DNA of 64,000 nt from Tipula vernalis (Eukaryota; Arthropoda; Insecta; Diptera; Tipulidae): contig OY282560.1 in NCBI GenBank assembly GCA_958295665.1, positions 49,042,333 through 49,106,332 on the forward strand, read 5' to 3'. The notes below the pieces were generated by a model. That model worked only from the letters and a program-made list of their open reading frames with translations. It searched no databases and was not told the DNA's origin. The translations under genes were made by a program, and so were the position numbers. Below, piece after piece: positions 12,701 through 24,567 of this stretch. Position 1 is the stretch's first letter. Each line of letters starts with the position of its first letter.

Positions 12701-13058
12701 TAATAATTTGTATTTGTTTAACTCTAAGGGTTGTGTCATGTCTAGAAAGTGGTCCAATTAGTGTACATTGCCAACAGTTGAATACGCCTTTTCGAATTTA
12801 GTTTCAAATCACGCTATACACGGTAAAAAACAAAAACGCAAGTGTCCTCTTTGACTTTACTATACGTTCTGATCCATATTTTATTTTTTATTTTTTCTGT
12901 TATGTGCGGCGTTCATTGTTAACCGATCTTTTCCTAATGGGTGTTTTTCTTTGGGTTTACATTTTTAGTACATTGTACTGATTTAGTACAAAGTTACGTT
13001 AACAATAAATTCAAATTCAATTATAAATTCGTTGGTATTCATTACGGTAGCCGTAACA
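12700..13058 (-). repeat. Probable 3' LTR of the BEL/Pao element (outer end unknown)
   Basis: On the minus strand, a purine tract CAAGGGGGCCAGGA is followed by TGTTACGGCTACCG starting at 13058, as expected for a BEL/Pao polypurine tract and LTR start. The outer boundary is not visible because I find no matching 5' LTR; 12700 is a rough guess. The first bases contain the small inverted repeat TTACGG/CCGTAA. Confidence 0.4.
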
Positions 13059-13215
13059 TCCTGGCCCCCTTGAGGAACTCAATAGGAATATCCTGGTAGC
13101 ATCGGCAGTTGTATCGTAGATTCAATTCTTTCGTCTCCACCCCAAATCACATCACATCCAGCATTTGCTCAAGGATACTGGGAAAACCTTAGAAAAACTA
13201 TATGTATATAGAAAA

Positions 13216-13485
13216 CTAAGGAAAATCGGCATCGGATGATGTGAATGCCTTCTCATCGAATGGTAGCAGACACAACTGGGTGATGGGTCGTATCAATTCG
13301 CTCCGCTCTGTCTTAATCTTGCATGTTCTCACTCTTCCATCTCGTCCGGTAAATACTTGTACAACTCTTGCCATCATCCATTGGCTTGGTGGGGTGATTT
13401 CATCAGTCACGAATACTACGTCCCCAACCTCTAATGATCTCTCCTTACCGGCCCACTTGTTGTGGCGTTGCTGTTCCGTTACATA
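13216..13485 (-). pseudogene. BEL/Pao C-terminal integrase-associated domain
   Basis: The 64-residue frame 13410-13216 contains PPSQWMMARVVQVFTGRDG and VRTCKIKTERSELIRPITQL. This is the small beta-rich domain that follows the BEL/Pao integrase (the DUF5641 type). It continues the 13893-13486 integrase frame after a shift. Confidence 0.75.
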
Positions 13486-14455
13486 TTACTGTGACCATCT
13501 GGCCCAGAAATTCTGCTGTAATCTCTGTATCTTTTGCCAGGCAGATAGTCGATTGGTGGGGGCTTCGAACAACAAGGCCTTATAAGGCGTAAGGATTGGT
13601 TGGCCAGTTATAAAATGCCGAGGTGATAGTGTCGATAAGTCAGCTGGATCATTACTAATCGGTGTCAATGGTCTTGAATTCAAACATGCAGCTATTTTTG
13701 CCAACAAAGTGGCCAGTTCTTCAAAGGTGTAGAACTGAGCTCCCCCGACTCTTTTTAGATGATGCTTGGCCGACTTGACGACTGATTCCCATAAGCCCCC
13801 ATGATGTGGCGCATTTGGTGCATTATAATGCCACTGGATCGATTGGGTTTGAAGATGATTCATCACAGCCGAGTTTTGCCACAACTCAACCACCTACTGC
13901 AGAATCCGATTGGCACCCACAAAATGTCCACCATTATCACTATACATATGATGAACCGCTCCTGCACGCAGATTCACAAACCGAGTCAAAGCTGCTATAA
14001 ACGAGTCAGCATCTAATCCGCTTACCAATTTTAGATGGATGGCCTTGTATACCATGCAGACAACCCCTGCAATATACCCCTTTATAGATACATTACGACT
14101 TTGTTTCAACCACATGGGGCCGGCATAATCGATGCCACAATGATAAAATGCCGGTGCCGGCTCTAACCGATAGGCTGGTAGATCCGCCATCAACTGCTGA
14201 GCCGCTTCCCGTCTATATCTACAACACCTCACAAAATGATGCACCACGCTGCGCAATAGGACTCGACTCTGCAGAATCCAGTACTTCCTCCTCAAATACT
14301 GAGTACAAAGTTGCACACAAGTCTTCATGAGCCCTCGTGGCTATCCTTCTGGCTACTACTCCCTTCTGGTCCAATATGATGGGTTTTCTTTCACTCAATG
14401 GTAACTGCGTATTATTCAATCTTCCCGTTATCCTCAACAATCCTCGTTCATCCAT
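13486..14455 (-). pseudogene. BEL/Pao integrase, frame-broken
   Basis: Three consecutive minus frames. 14455-14219 holds the N-terminal DERGLLRITGRLNN segment. 14328-13894 holds the core, with GIDYAGPMW (first Asp), YKAIHLKLVS and YSDNGGHFVGAN (second Asp). 13893-13486 follows with NAPHHGGLWESVVKSAK (Glu region) and ACLNSRPLTPIS. These are standard BEL/Pao integrase landmarks. A stop after GANRILQ and shifts between the frames make it non-functional. Confidence 0.88.
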
Positions 14456-14463
14456 CCATGACG

Positions 14464-14886
14464 TTAGTGCCCAAAGTCAACTATAGAATTTGACACTTCC
14501 TTTTTGTGAAGAATCGCCTGATATTCATTTGGGAAGAACCGCTTTTGTTCAACTATTAACCAGTAGTTCAGCGCATTGTCAATTTCTCCAACTGTTAGTC
14601 CGGGAAGGGAACCCTGGTCACGGGCATTTATTGGTTCTGCCTTCTGTGATTCCAATATTTCCAGATTATCCAAAACCTTATTACTGCTCTCTGCCTTGTT
14701 GCTAATTCTTTGCTTCCGTATCGGCTGAAAACACCGCCTACAAAATCGGACAACGTATACTGTTATACGACATACCTTCTCATGGGACGATATTTTGTCC
14801 ATCAAATTCATCTCGTTGCCTTCCACGATCGTATTCAATAAGACATTGTCAAACCTTGCTCGCGGCTTCTTGTATTCCGTTTCCAT
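14464..14886 (-). pseudogene. BEL/Pao RNase H-integrase connection
   Basis: A 140-residue frame containing IDNALNYWLIVEQKRFFPNEYQAI, which matches the linker BEL/Pao polyproteins carry between RNase H and integrase. It follows the RNase H frame directly and has no independent gene signals. Confidence 0.6.
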
Positions 14887-15723
14887 TTAAGCCTTATTAA
14901 CTACCTCCAGGGACCATTCTGGCTGACACCGAGATATCAGATCCGCTGGATTATGTTCCGATCTGACATGACGAAACTGCCTTATCGACAGTTTCTCTAG
15001 TATTCGACTAACTCGATTGGCAACAAATGGTTTTAGCTCGTTGAAAAGTTTCCTCAGCCAATGTAATACTATCTCGGAATCTGACCAAATGCAATTCGGG
15101 GCTGTTGCGAACGTTTGAACATCTCTAATCTTTGTTATTAATTTACAACTTAGCTCTACGGTGCATAACTCCAACCTTAGTATCGTAATTACTTTAATAG
15201 GTGCTACCCTACTCCTAGAACACAACAACTTGGCTTCCCAACGGTAATGGTTTCTTACTCGTACATGAACAGCTACACCATATGCCTTATTTGAAGCATC
15301 AGCAAAAATATGGATCTGAAGTTTTTGATCCGGGGAATTACTGCATATGTCCAGCAATCTCGGTATCCTCACTTTGTTGATTAGTCCCAATTCCTCGTAA
15401 AAATCTTTCCATTCTTGTTGCATGGACAACGACAATGGTTCGCCCCAATCGTTACACAAACGCCACAGTTCCTGAATGAATAATTTTGCTCTTATTGTAA
15501 CGGGGGAGAGCCATCCCTGCGGATCAAAAACCCTGGCGGCCTCGCTTCTGATAATCCGCTTACTGATGACGTCTGGTTGGTCACGACCCTTCACTTGAAA
15601 TTGGAATTCATCCTTGTGAAAATCCCATAAAAGTCCTAATGCACTCGTGCTGTCCTGAACTTCGACAACTTTCGCTTTTACCTCGTTCTTCTTCCTCGAA
15701 CCCTCCTTGTTTAAGTAATTCAA
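14887..15723 (-). pseudogene. BEL/Pao RNase H-like region
   Basis: The 278-residue frame contains FDPQGWLSPVTIRAKLFIQ, HIFADASNKAYGVAVHVR, APIKVITILRLELC and IWSDSEIVLHWLRK, ending with RSEHNPADLISR. These are the conserved Pao RT-connection and RNase H blocks. It is the longest intact piece of this element and overlaps the end of the RT frame in another phase. Confidence 0.85.
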
Positions 15724-16445
15724 TAATTTCAGCTTTTAGGTTTATGGTCTTATGTTCCGATTCCACTATTGTCAACATATCATCCATATAAAAGTCATTT
15801 AGCACCTGGGCCATTCTTCTGCACTATCAATGGCACACTGGTTTAATGGCTTAACCGCCTGATATGGAGATGATGCTAGTCCGTAGGTTACTACCGTCAA
15901 CCAATAATCACAAATTGGCTCCTCTGGGTCCGTTCTCCATAAAATTCTTTGTAAATCCCAATGCACTGGTTGAACCTCCCTCCACCTGACGAAACATTTT
16001 ACAAATATCTGCTGTGATAGCCCATCTACTAGTAAGAAAATTCATAACTTAGATCTTTCTGCAAACGTGGACCAATATATTGTATATCGTTTAAGGACTT
16101 CCCATTGGTAGTCCTCGCAGAACCGTCAAAAACCACTCTGAATTTTCGATCAACGGCAACCGCATGATGAGGTATATAATTGTGTAATTCCGTTGGATTT
16201 AAATTGGTGGCCCTTTGAATATGTCCCAATTCCTCATATTCCGCCATGAACTCAAAATAAAACTTCTTATATACTGGGTCCCGTTTAAACTTATTTTCTT
16301 GACAATAGAATCGTCGTAATGCCATTGCTCTCGAATTTCCTAATTCCACATCCGGTTTTAATGGTATTGTAACGCTATATCGATTCTCTGTTTTTACAAC
16401 AGTGCTTTTAAAATTATTTTCACAGTATTGATCTTCCACTAACAA
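15608..16445 (-). pseudogene. BEL/Pao reverse transcriptase, frame-broken
   Basis: 16445-16029 carries the RT N-terminus (IPHHAVAVDRKFRVVFDGSA). Around 16020-15985 a different frame reads ITADICKMFRQV, the motif-A region. The 15814-15608 frame contains the active site FYMDDML near 15790. At least two frame changes lie between these blocks. Confidence 0.85.
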
Positions 16446-16505
16446 TACCTGCTCATTAATTTCATCTATTTCTCAAAATTTTTGCTTCAATACTCTTATT
16501 TCTTC

Positions 16506-16960
16506 CTACACAATATTCCATGTATTTACTCTTGGGCTGGGTAATAATCCTTCAACAGAGTCAATCCATCCAAACGATGTATTCTGTGCAAGCAATCCAG
16601 CCGGGTTTCGTTCTATACCTTCACGAATATGGTTGGCTAAAATTCCCACACCAATTATCGCATCAATACTACCTTGCTCAAAATACTGCGGGTCAGCCAA
16701 ATCTCCCCTCATAACCTTACTAAATGGTTCAGGTTGAAATGATGTCGGCGGCTGATCCGAGATCAGCTCCCATAATACAACAAATTTAGCCCGGGCTATC
16801 AGCCTGTCCGTCCGGTACTGCCACAGTTCTAACTCGAATTCACCCTTGGTCCTTGCTAATTCGCCATTTAAACCCTTAATATATGTGGTAGTAGCTGATC
16901 TAACTATTTTAAACTCTCTCACCACCTGCTCTGTAATCACATTGGTCTGAGTCGCAGATT
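16506..16960 (-). pseudogene. BEL/Pao protease-region fragment
   Basis: The 144-residue frame has ARAKFVVLWELISDQPPTSF, ADPQYFEQGSIDAIIGVGIL and a LLAQNTSFGWI segment. This pattern (ADP..., IDxxIG, xxTxFGWI) is typical of the retropepsin-like region of BEL/Pao polyproteins. The catalytic DSGS-type motif expected upstream is not readable in frame. Confidence 0.7.
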
Positions 16961-17149
16961 ACTCTTAATGGCCGCGAGAATCCAATATCAAATTTCAACC
17001 GAAAACAAGCTGTCGGCAAAATGGAATATTGCGATATGTTGACAACTTGGCATATGAACTGTATTTGTCATGGACGGGTTGACGAAAGGTATTTATTAGT
17101 ATTACCCGTTACAACATTATGTTTTGCGTTGTAACACAACTGCAAGTGA

Positions 17150-17840
17150 TGTTCGAGTTGTGTATCCGGACAAAGGGTGCACCTCTCTTGTGGGCACCAT
17201 CTCGACATATGGCCTGTCTCCAAACAGCATCAGCATAATTTATTTTCAGACCCCACTGCCCAACGATCCCTTAACTGCTTTTCCTTAAACTTTTCGCATT
17301 TGCTTAATTTATGCTTCATCGGGCAATCGCCAAGGGGGCACTGATCCTGCTCCTTGATGTCCCTTTGTTTTCCTGCCCCTCCTGGCGAACGGTAGTTATT
17401 GCTACGATCATATCCATTGATTTGCCGATTATTCTCGAGATATACTCGCTGGTATCGATCATATAGTCTGTAACGATTATCCCGTGTACTAACCTGCTCG
17501 GTTCCGATTCGTCTGCTGTTGTGCCCTTCCTCTCGAACCATCGGCCTATCTCCTTCGAACTCACGTCAACCTTTTGATTTAACGTCTAGAAAATATTTCA
17601 ACTGCTCAAGGGTCGGTAGATGACCCACTCCGTCTCAGTTTCGATGTTGTTCCCACGAATCCAACTTGTATTTGGGCAATCGCTATTTGGCGTAGTGTAT
17701 CCACACCTGATCCCACAACTGAGCTTTTGAAGCAATATTGTCCATCTGACGTGTTCTACTGTTATTTGAGTCCAATACCGTCCGCAACGACTCATAGCTC
17801 TCGCGTTCCTATTGTTTAAACGCATTCATCTTTCCTAGGA
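17150..17840 (-). pseudogene. BEL/Pao gag with zinc knuckles
   Basis: Overlapping minus frames read CPLGDCPMKHKLSKC (17541-17230 frame) followed by CCLETGHMSRWCPQ near 17225-17185 and CTLCPDTQLEHHLQLC, a row of CCHC-like knuckles seen in BEL/Pao gag. The upstream part (17825-17598) is a degraded capsid-linker region. RNA binding is the family role. Stops interrupt the reading. Confidence 0.65.
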
Positions 17841-18070
17841 TGCAATGAATGACGTGATAATCATCATCGTACGCGTTCAACAAGATCTCCCAGGCAGATT
17901 TATAGTTCTTCCGTGTGGGCTTCCAGGGACCTAAAGTGACCGCCAAATAGGTCACTATAGGAAGTTAAATCACGTTCAATCTTAACTTCCTAAATCTCAG
18001 AAAGACAACCAAAATGTAGTCCGTCACTTTAGCATTGACCCATCATAGCATTTTATGTTCACTAAAATAG

Positions 18071-18195
18071 TTTTTCTGGGAGTTGTTTGCCTCTTTTGTA
18101 TAAGCATAAAATATTTGCCAATATTAAAACAATTTTAAAGCCAATGGGCATTTTGTCTCCCTTTTAGGCATAAGAGGCATAACTCCCAGAAAAAA
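18071..18195. mobile_element. Short hairpin element (MITE-like)
   Basis: The left arm starts TTTTTCTGGGAGTTGTTTGC (18071). The reverse complement of the right arm (18172-18195) starts TTTTTCTGGGAGTTATGC. The 125-bp segment is therefore a stem-loop with 22-25 bp arms. No clear target duplication and no coding potential. Confidence 0.5.
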
Positions 18196-18259
18196 TTAGG
18201 GGTAATGTACATGGGAAGTATGTCATAACACTGCAAGACTAAACTTGCGTAAAAGTCAA

Positions 18260-18500
18260 TGATTGGTAAATATCAAATATCTATATTAACCAAAATTTTG
18301 GGTGATTATTTTCGGCGACACGAATAATCGCCCCAAAACCAAATAGCCCAGAACCAAAAATTTGAAACTGCCCAAAAATGTGATAAACAAATTTTGGGCG
18401 ATTATACAAGCTCTAAACAAAAAATAATTCAAAAATGAAGAAAGACCCAACAATTTTGGGCGGTTAAAATAAAAAAGCCCAATGCTAAGTGATTCTCGAG
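18260..18500. repeat. Dispersed TTTTGGGCGATTA motif cluster
   Basis: TTTTGGGTGATTA, TTTTGGGCGATTA and TTTTGGGCGGTTA occur on the plus strand, with complementary forms (AATCGCCCCAAAA) between them. It looks like a small set of inverted or tandem short repeats in AT-rich DNA. Confidence 0.35.
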
Positions 18501-18589
18501 GAGTTTTTATTTTAGTATGTAAGTAATTATTAAAAAACACAAATTTGTCAAAAATGCTCCAATTTATATGAATGTTAGAATTTCAAAAA

Positions 18590-19500
18590 AAACCTGGGGT
18601 TTGGAGGTGGCAGCCCTCATCCGCTATAGGGTATAAAACGAATTGAAATAACTTCAAAAATTGTTTACTTGATTTTTTGGATTTAAATTAATTAGAAGAA
18701 GAAGAAGTTAGTATAGGGTTTCGAGATTTTGTCGCGTCAAGATTTAATTTTTCGGGATTTTATTTTCGAAATATCTGATTTTGTTTGTCTGGAAAATGTG
18801 GTAAATTTCCACAAAGAAATATTGGACCCCTCTTATTAAGCTCTAGAATTTCTTGGGCCGTCACCTTGTCAAAATTTTGGAACTTTTATGTGTAAAGTAT
18901 TACTGGGGTGTCTTCCTAGTTCTGTCTGTTTTGATCCATTTACGCCATGTCATAAATTATAAAGCCTCAAAAAGAAGACGGCCCAAAGAACGGTTTCTTC
19001 GTCCTAGCTTGCCAGTCAGATATGTGCTGGTGGTGTCTTTAACAATACTACTCTTCTACTCTCCTCGTTTTTTGTCCATTCGTGAACTATAATTTTGTGC
19101 ATCATTTCTAAGCCATGATGTGCTTTCAGAGTGAATTTTTGAAGGAAATTGGCTGAGCTATACAAAACGTCAAGAGTTGTATCCGTATCACTGATTAAGA
19201 GTTTTGAAAAGATTAGAGATTTTATGATATTGTTCATTACGATGACAGCCCCTGAACTTTGTCACAAATAATATCACAATTGAAGGATCCAAGGCAAACC
19301 TTCCGCGTAATACCACAAATCCAGCCTTAGCGTGATCAAAAAAGCCTCGTCCTTCTGCTGAAGGCAGCCCGACCGAGATATTACCCTGAATCAGCATAGG
19401 ATCCGTTCCAATTTCACTTCCACTGATTTGGGGAAAAACCTCACCATTGTTTTCCCGAAATGTTCCCTTGTTGCTCACAATTCTGCGAATCATCTTGTTT
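18590..19500 (-). repeat. Unclassified interspersed repeat, copy A
   Basis: Shares blocks with 21840-22260: GGCCGTCACCTTGTCAAAAT against AGCCGTCACTTCATCAAAAT, the GGAACTTTTATGTGT block, then CCAGCCTTAGCGTGATCAAA and AACCTCACCATTGTTTT. On the minus strand the conserved part reads ENNGEVFPQISGSE ... FDHAKAGFVVLRGRFA (frame 19493-19188). This suggests a decayed coding repeat of unknown family. Copy A has about 360 extra bp (roughly 18925-19283) relative to copy B. Confidence 0.45.
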
Positions 19501-19990
19501 GTAATTTATGTCAATCAACCATCAGCATCAATCGTTTTGGCTGTGGCTTTAGAGAACATTCCCTTTTCTTATCAGGAGCTGCTTTCACTTCCGTGCTTTC
19601 CGTTGTGTTGATTAATTTCGTCTGCTTGAACTTTGTTAGGGTATCTTCTATTGATTTCATTTAGGTCGGATCTATTTTATTAGCTTTCTGATAGCTTCAG
19701 TTATTTCTTTTTGTGGTCTCCTGCTCCCTTGTATTAATGCCTCTGATGCATTGCTTGCCAATTACCTTTGTTGGAATTGAAACTATACAGCATTCCTACA
19801 AGCTTGAAACGTTTGTTTCCTTCGAAGTTTTAGAGGCAACTTCAGTATTTAAATTTATTTATTTATTTAGAGACATTCTTTTGATACCCTTCGAAACATA
19901 AATAAATTTCGCTTGCTAGCACGAAAAATACACGGTAAGGTTGAAACCAAGAGGGCGCTTGGAGTTTGAAGTCTACATATTAAGAACAGA
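19501..19990. other. Intergenic, nothing recognised
   Basis: The short plus frames at 19428-19664 and 19713-19901 resemble no known family. Confidence 0.4.
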
Positions 19991-20380
19991 TTTACCTATT
20001 ATGAAATCAACTTATTCTAATCTCCACCGGTACAACCAACTCAACCCTAACTGAACTTCAACTTACCACTCACCTCAACAACTCAACCCTAAACGCAACT
20101 CTCAACTTAACGCCTAGCTCAATCCTCAAATGAAAGCGACATGAACTCAACAATACAACTTAACCCCAAACTCAAACTCAATCCCCAAATCAACGCGACT
20201 CGAAAAGCTACATTCGTACATGAACTAAACTCAAAATAACTCAAGCTCACTCCCAACGCAACCCTTACCACAAATAAATTTCCAACATAAGCGATGACTC
20301 CTACTCAACTCAATCTCAATTCATATTTATCTCAAACCCAACTCAACCCGCAAATGAACTTAATCCTCAAACCAGCATAT
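19990..20380. repeat. Low-complexity ACTCAA/CTCAACCC tract
   Basis: About 390 bp of strand-asymmetric sequence made from AACTCAACCCTAA and AACTCAAACTCAA-like words, poor in G. No reading frame or regular period. Confidence 0.65.
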
Positions 20381-20469
20381 TTCATAAACTATCTATTCAA
20401 TGTTACCGGCAGATGATGTCGCGTGTTGTCATTGAAATTTGATTGACATACGTGCTAAGGTGGCTTTTA

Positions 20470-20800
20470 CATCATGCCGTCAAGATCGTACCATAATAGC
20501 ATCATAACATCATACCAAATTATAATCATACTACCATAGAATCATATGACCATAACATAGTACTACCATATCATCATACCATTATGTCATCACACCGTTA
20601 TAACATCATATCATCGTGCAATCATACCATCTTACCATTAAACAATCATTCCATCACACCATTATTCCATTATACCATCATACCATCATTACACTATACC
20701 ATCACAGCATCATACCATCATGCTCTTATACCTTCATACCATCAAACCATCATACCATCATACCATCATTCCATCATCAGTATCATCGTTACTATTACTA
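20470..20800. repeat. CATACCATCAT simple repeat
   Basis: Variants of CATCATACCAT and ACCATTATACC are tandemly repeated with imperfect 3-bp/11-12-bp periodicity. The histidine/isoleucine-rich frames across it (20584-20985, 20616-20834) are by-products of the repeat. Confidence 0.75.
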
Positions 20801-20819
20801 TCAGCATAATTGTTCAGGT

Positions 20820-21256
20820 TCCAAAAGCTTTTAAATTCTCTGCCTTGACCATAGAAGCAGATTGGCGAAAAAAAATTCTAAATCGATTAAGCCGATCTCG
20901 AGATATAATGAGTACAGATGTCGAGGCATCCAGATACACGGACGAACATTTTTTTTTGCTTTTACGGAGTCAGGGACTTTCATAACGTCGAGAAAAGTGG
21001 TTTTGAACCAACCAAAATGTTTGTCATTTTTGACAGGATTTCAATACTTTGATCTTTTTAAAAGGAAGTAAATGACGTCATCACTACGGTATAACTCAGA
21101 ATTATCACTCCACAATTCAATTCGTTACACGATCTGTCTGGATGTCTGAATGTATGTCTGTACCCATGGTATCTCGAGAACGGCTTGTCCGATTCGGATT
21201 TTTTTTTTCGCCAAACTATTTCTGTGGTCAAGGTACAGAATTGAAAAGCTGAAGGT
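20820..21256. mobile_element. Foldback-type element with long inverted arms
   Basis: The left arm (about 20820-20945) and the reverse complement of the right arm (about 21130-21256) share AGCTTTTxAATTCTxTxCC, CTTGACCA, a TTGGCGAAAAAAAA block, TCTCGAGATA, GGGTACAGA or GAGTACAGA, and CATCCAGA. The arms are about 125 bp and diverged, around a 185-bp centre containing AATGACGTCATCAC. No transposase is present, so it looks like a non-autonomous foldback or MITE copy. Confidence 0.6.
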
Positions 21257-21424
21257 TGTGTTAAGAGGTTCAGCTAAGGATTAATTTGGTGGTTAATTTG
21301 CAGGATGAAGAAGTTCTGATCAGCTCGGGTTCTTGATATTTCTCAGTAGAAATTGTAAAGAAATTTCCAGGATTACGCAATGATTCAAAACGGTTTCATA
21401 CCATAACTGAAGAAAACGCCGATT

Positions 21425-21790
21425 AGCGAAAGGGGACTTTGACAGAAGACAACATGACAAACGTCGTATCTGGATATGTTATATCTGGACAAAAGGCCGA
21501 TGGACAAAAGGCTTCAAAAGCCCAATATGTACGAGTATAAAAGTCTGTCATGGATAGAAGGTCAACAAATAAATATCGACAGAAGAAAGGCCGATAGGAA
21601 ACTGGGCGGCATTGGGAAAAAGACGATATGGACAAGAGGCAACTTGAACATATCATATCTGGACAAAAGTTTGAAGCAATGGCGTATCTGCGACTGTCGC
21701 TTCTGGATAAAAGGCCGACATGTACAAAAGACGATATGAACAAGCCGAATCTGGACAAATATCGTATCTAGATAAAATTATGTACAAATG
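21425..21790. repeat. GGACAAAAGGCCGACATG minisatellite, array 1
   Basis: Degenerate repeat of words such as TATCTGGACAAAAGGCCGA and GACATGTACAAAAGACGA with irregular spacing. The same word family makes up the arrays at 23660-23957 and 27512-27990. Confidence 0.65.
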
Positions 21791-21839
21791 TTGTATGTCA
21801 TATGAGATCAGATCACTATATCTGCCTGAAAAAATCCAG

Positions 21840-22290
21840 AAATCCCATTTTAGTTTTCCAAATTTCTGGTGTCGAGATTTTATTTTTCATGATTTTATTT
21901 TTGAGAAATTTTAAAACCCCTCGAAGAATTATTAGGCCCTGCTCCAGGATTTATTTAGCCGTCACTTCATCAAAATTTTAGAACTTTTATGTCTAAATTG
22001 ATCCTGTGGTTTCTTCCCAGCAAACCTCCCGCATAGTACCACGGACACAGCCTTAGCGTGATCAAAACTGATTTTTGCTGTCTCTTTGTTTTTGCGGATT
22101 CATTAGGATCCCGAACCTGTATTGGAACGTCGTTAATTTAGCTTACTTTGATTCTCTGTTCCTCATTTCTTGTTTCTGAGAGCTGTAAGATTAATAGGAG
22201 ATGAAGGAACGTGCATTCTAAGTTCATTTCCGCTTATTTGCTGGAAAACCTCACCATTGTTTTTCGATTAGTGTGCTATTAGCACCTTGC
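21840..22290 (-). repeat. Unclassified interspersed repeat, copy B
   Basis: Second copy of the repeat at 18590-19500. The minus strand reads GEVFQQISGNEL and FDHAKAVSVVLCGRFAG, paralleling copy A. It is decayed and not attributable to a known transposon family from memory. Confidence 0.45.
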
Positions 22291-22299
22291 ATGTTCTGG

Positions 22300-23655
22300 A
22301 CGGATGATTTTCTGATATTTCAGCTATACAGACCAAATTACTGACCATTAGAACGTAAGACGGAAACGTCTTCATTAGTATGAAGCAGTTGTTCGTCGGT
22401 TCTCCTGAAGTTCATTTTTTTACTAGAATTGAATAAACTTCTTCCGATATGAAGGTTCTACTGAAGGTTCCGTAAATAGAGGTCACAATGTCCCGAGCCA
22501 TGTTACATTTCATTGATTTGACCAGATTTGGGTGGTTTACAATACTATTCAAGATTTATCGAGAGTTTCGAAAGTATTTTGAAAGGATGACAAACCATAA
22601 AAGAAATTTAGAGTTCTGCCTCCAAAAATTAAATTTTTGGTATTAGGCGCTTTTAGGTCCGCTTACTGTTGACAACTTGTTAAATAAAATCGTCACCAAT
22701 GATTGCTTGTGAAAATAGTCAAAATCATTTGGAAATAAAAATTGGAAATGGACAAGAAGTGGAATCAGGAGCTGTCAGCGAGGTGGAACTTATTTTACGC
22801 TCAATTGGGGTCCATTCGGGCGTATTTGATTTCGGGTTTGCCAAGGATGGAGCGGGAATTTGCAAAGCAAGTGCACCAATAAAAATTTTAGAAGGTTCGT
22901 TTCAACCATTCACGTTGTCGTCAAGTGTGACCAATTATTATCCAAAGAATTTGGCCCTTATAAAAGGGAACTAACTAAATATGAATGTTACAATCCGAGG
23001 CACTTTCCTGCATCATTGCGATTAAACCGACACAGGAAATGTTGAAAATTCCCAAGCGAAAATTGCAAACGAACCTCAATTTGATTCTCCAACTAACAAT
23101 GCACGCAAACACGAATGAGCCAATACCGATTTCAATAAAACCTCTTATCCAAGTTCAGAAAGCAACGTCCATCAGAAGTCCAGTTCTTTCGTTACTTCCT
23201 GTCGGTTTCAGCTGCTCTTTCTTCGGATAAACCGATAAAACTGATGAAGTATTTTTGGGAGATGGATTTGTCTCCGGTTGTCGACTTGAATTCTATATAA
23301 AAAATCAAGAATGTGATGCCCATTTTCAAAAGATCCACCACGTTTTGCTTGCCCAAGTTGAGAACCAGCAATTCGAAGTTCATTCATCAGACACAGATTC
23401 ATGTGAAGGGCGCCGTCAGATTCACAATGAATTTTGTTTGCTAGAGTCAACGAAATGGTTCAGAAATTGTTGTCGAACTGATAGCAAATTCTTCGTCGAT
23501 GCTTAACGTACTTTATTCGACTCTATTGATGGCAAGATCTCGAAACAATATTTGAACTGGGACCAAGGCTCCGGTTTGTTCTGCTGTTCATCTTCCGAGA
23601 GCCGTTATCTGGATTATTTTATAACAAATTTTGAAGAGTTTCATATCGCAAATGG
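22300..23655. other. Intergenic; 91-residue frame of unknown nature
   Basis: The plus frame 22699-22974 (91 residues, beginning MIACENSQNHLEIKIGNGQE) starts with an ATG and has mixed composition, but I recognise no family. The neighbouring short frames up to 23506 overlap on both strands. The stretch could be decayed coding sequence from the repeat family to its left. Confidence 0.25.
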
Positions 23656-23659
23656 AGCT

Positions 23660-23957
23660 AAATGAATCCGGATCGATTAATGAAAGGCCGACAAGAACAA
23701 AACACCGATATAGACAAAAAGGCAACTAGGACAAAAAGCCGACAAAGACAAAAGGCTCACATGGAAAAAGGATGACATGGACGCCTGAAAAACAGACATG
23801 GATAAAAGGCCGACACGGATAAAAGTCAACGTGGACATGTCGTATCTGAACAAATTTAGTGACAGAAACAGACCGACATGAGCAAAAGGCGATATGGACA
23901 TGTCGTATCTGGACAAAAGTAAGTACAAACAAAGCATCTGGCTATATCGTATCTGAA
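23660..23957. repeat. GGACAAAAGGCCGACATG minisatellite, array 2
   Basis: Runs of GACAAAAAGCCGACAAAG-like, ACATGGACGCC and CATGTCGTATCTGGACAAAA words. It ends with CGTATCTGAA (23948-23957), which reappears at 27512-27521. Arrays 2 and 3 are therefore one array split by the LINE between them. Confidence 0.7.
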
Positions 23958-24567
23958 GGTGATTTGGCGTCTACTGGATGGGGGGATCAAAGTCGAGTAG
24001 AGTAATCTACCAGCTCCGTAGTCTTTCGGTGGGGTGCACATTACGCGAGCTGTTCTGATCACGTTTTAGGCAGCTGGCGTGATGGGTACAATTGTGGAAA
24101 GGATAACCTGGTCACAATTCACAAGTGTACGTACTGGATTCTCGTGGCAATCACCGGTAACTGAGGCCGTTTGGTACTTTTGACCATTTCGCACAGGCTA
24201 AAGTACGGAGCTAAAGGAGAAATCCTTGATAAAAAACCCTAATCTAAGGTGGAACAGCATATGCCGATGGGTGAATGGCTGATAGGTTAATCAGTCCAAA
24301 GTATGCGGACTCTGGATACCAGGCGCCCTCCAGTTTAATTTAGCCTTCCTGTGGTAAAGCTGGGTATCCGACAGGCGACTTTCTTTTCCCAGCAACTCGT
24401 GGGAAAAACATGTTAAGACCAGTAAATAAAAATAATGATGGTGACGCTCCTAAAGCGTCACTTAACAGCGATAGTTCCACGGTGGTTTTCGAGGACATCG
24501 GCTCTCTTTCCATCCATCGGATGGGGAGCTCCGTTCGGGGCTTGAGAAATTAGTTCTCAACTCCGAC

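Larger units (their letters stand above)
13059..17950 (-). mobile_element. BEL/Pao LTR retrotransposon, decayed
   Basis: Minus-strand fragments occur in BEL/Pao order: gag with zinc knuckles (about 17840-17150), aspartic protease region (16940-16506), reverse transcriptase (16445-15608), RNase H-like region (15723-14887), integrase (about 14455-13486) and a C-terminal integrase-associated domain (13410-13216). Every boundary is crossed by frameshifts or stops. The 5' LTR is not found near 18 kb, so the copy is probably 5'-truncated as well as decayed. Confidence 0.88.
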
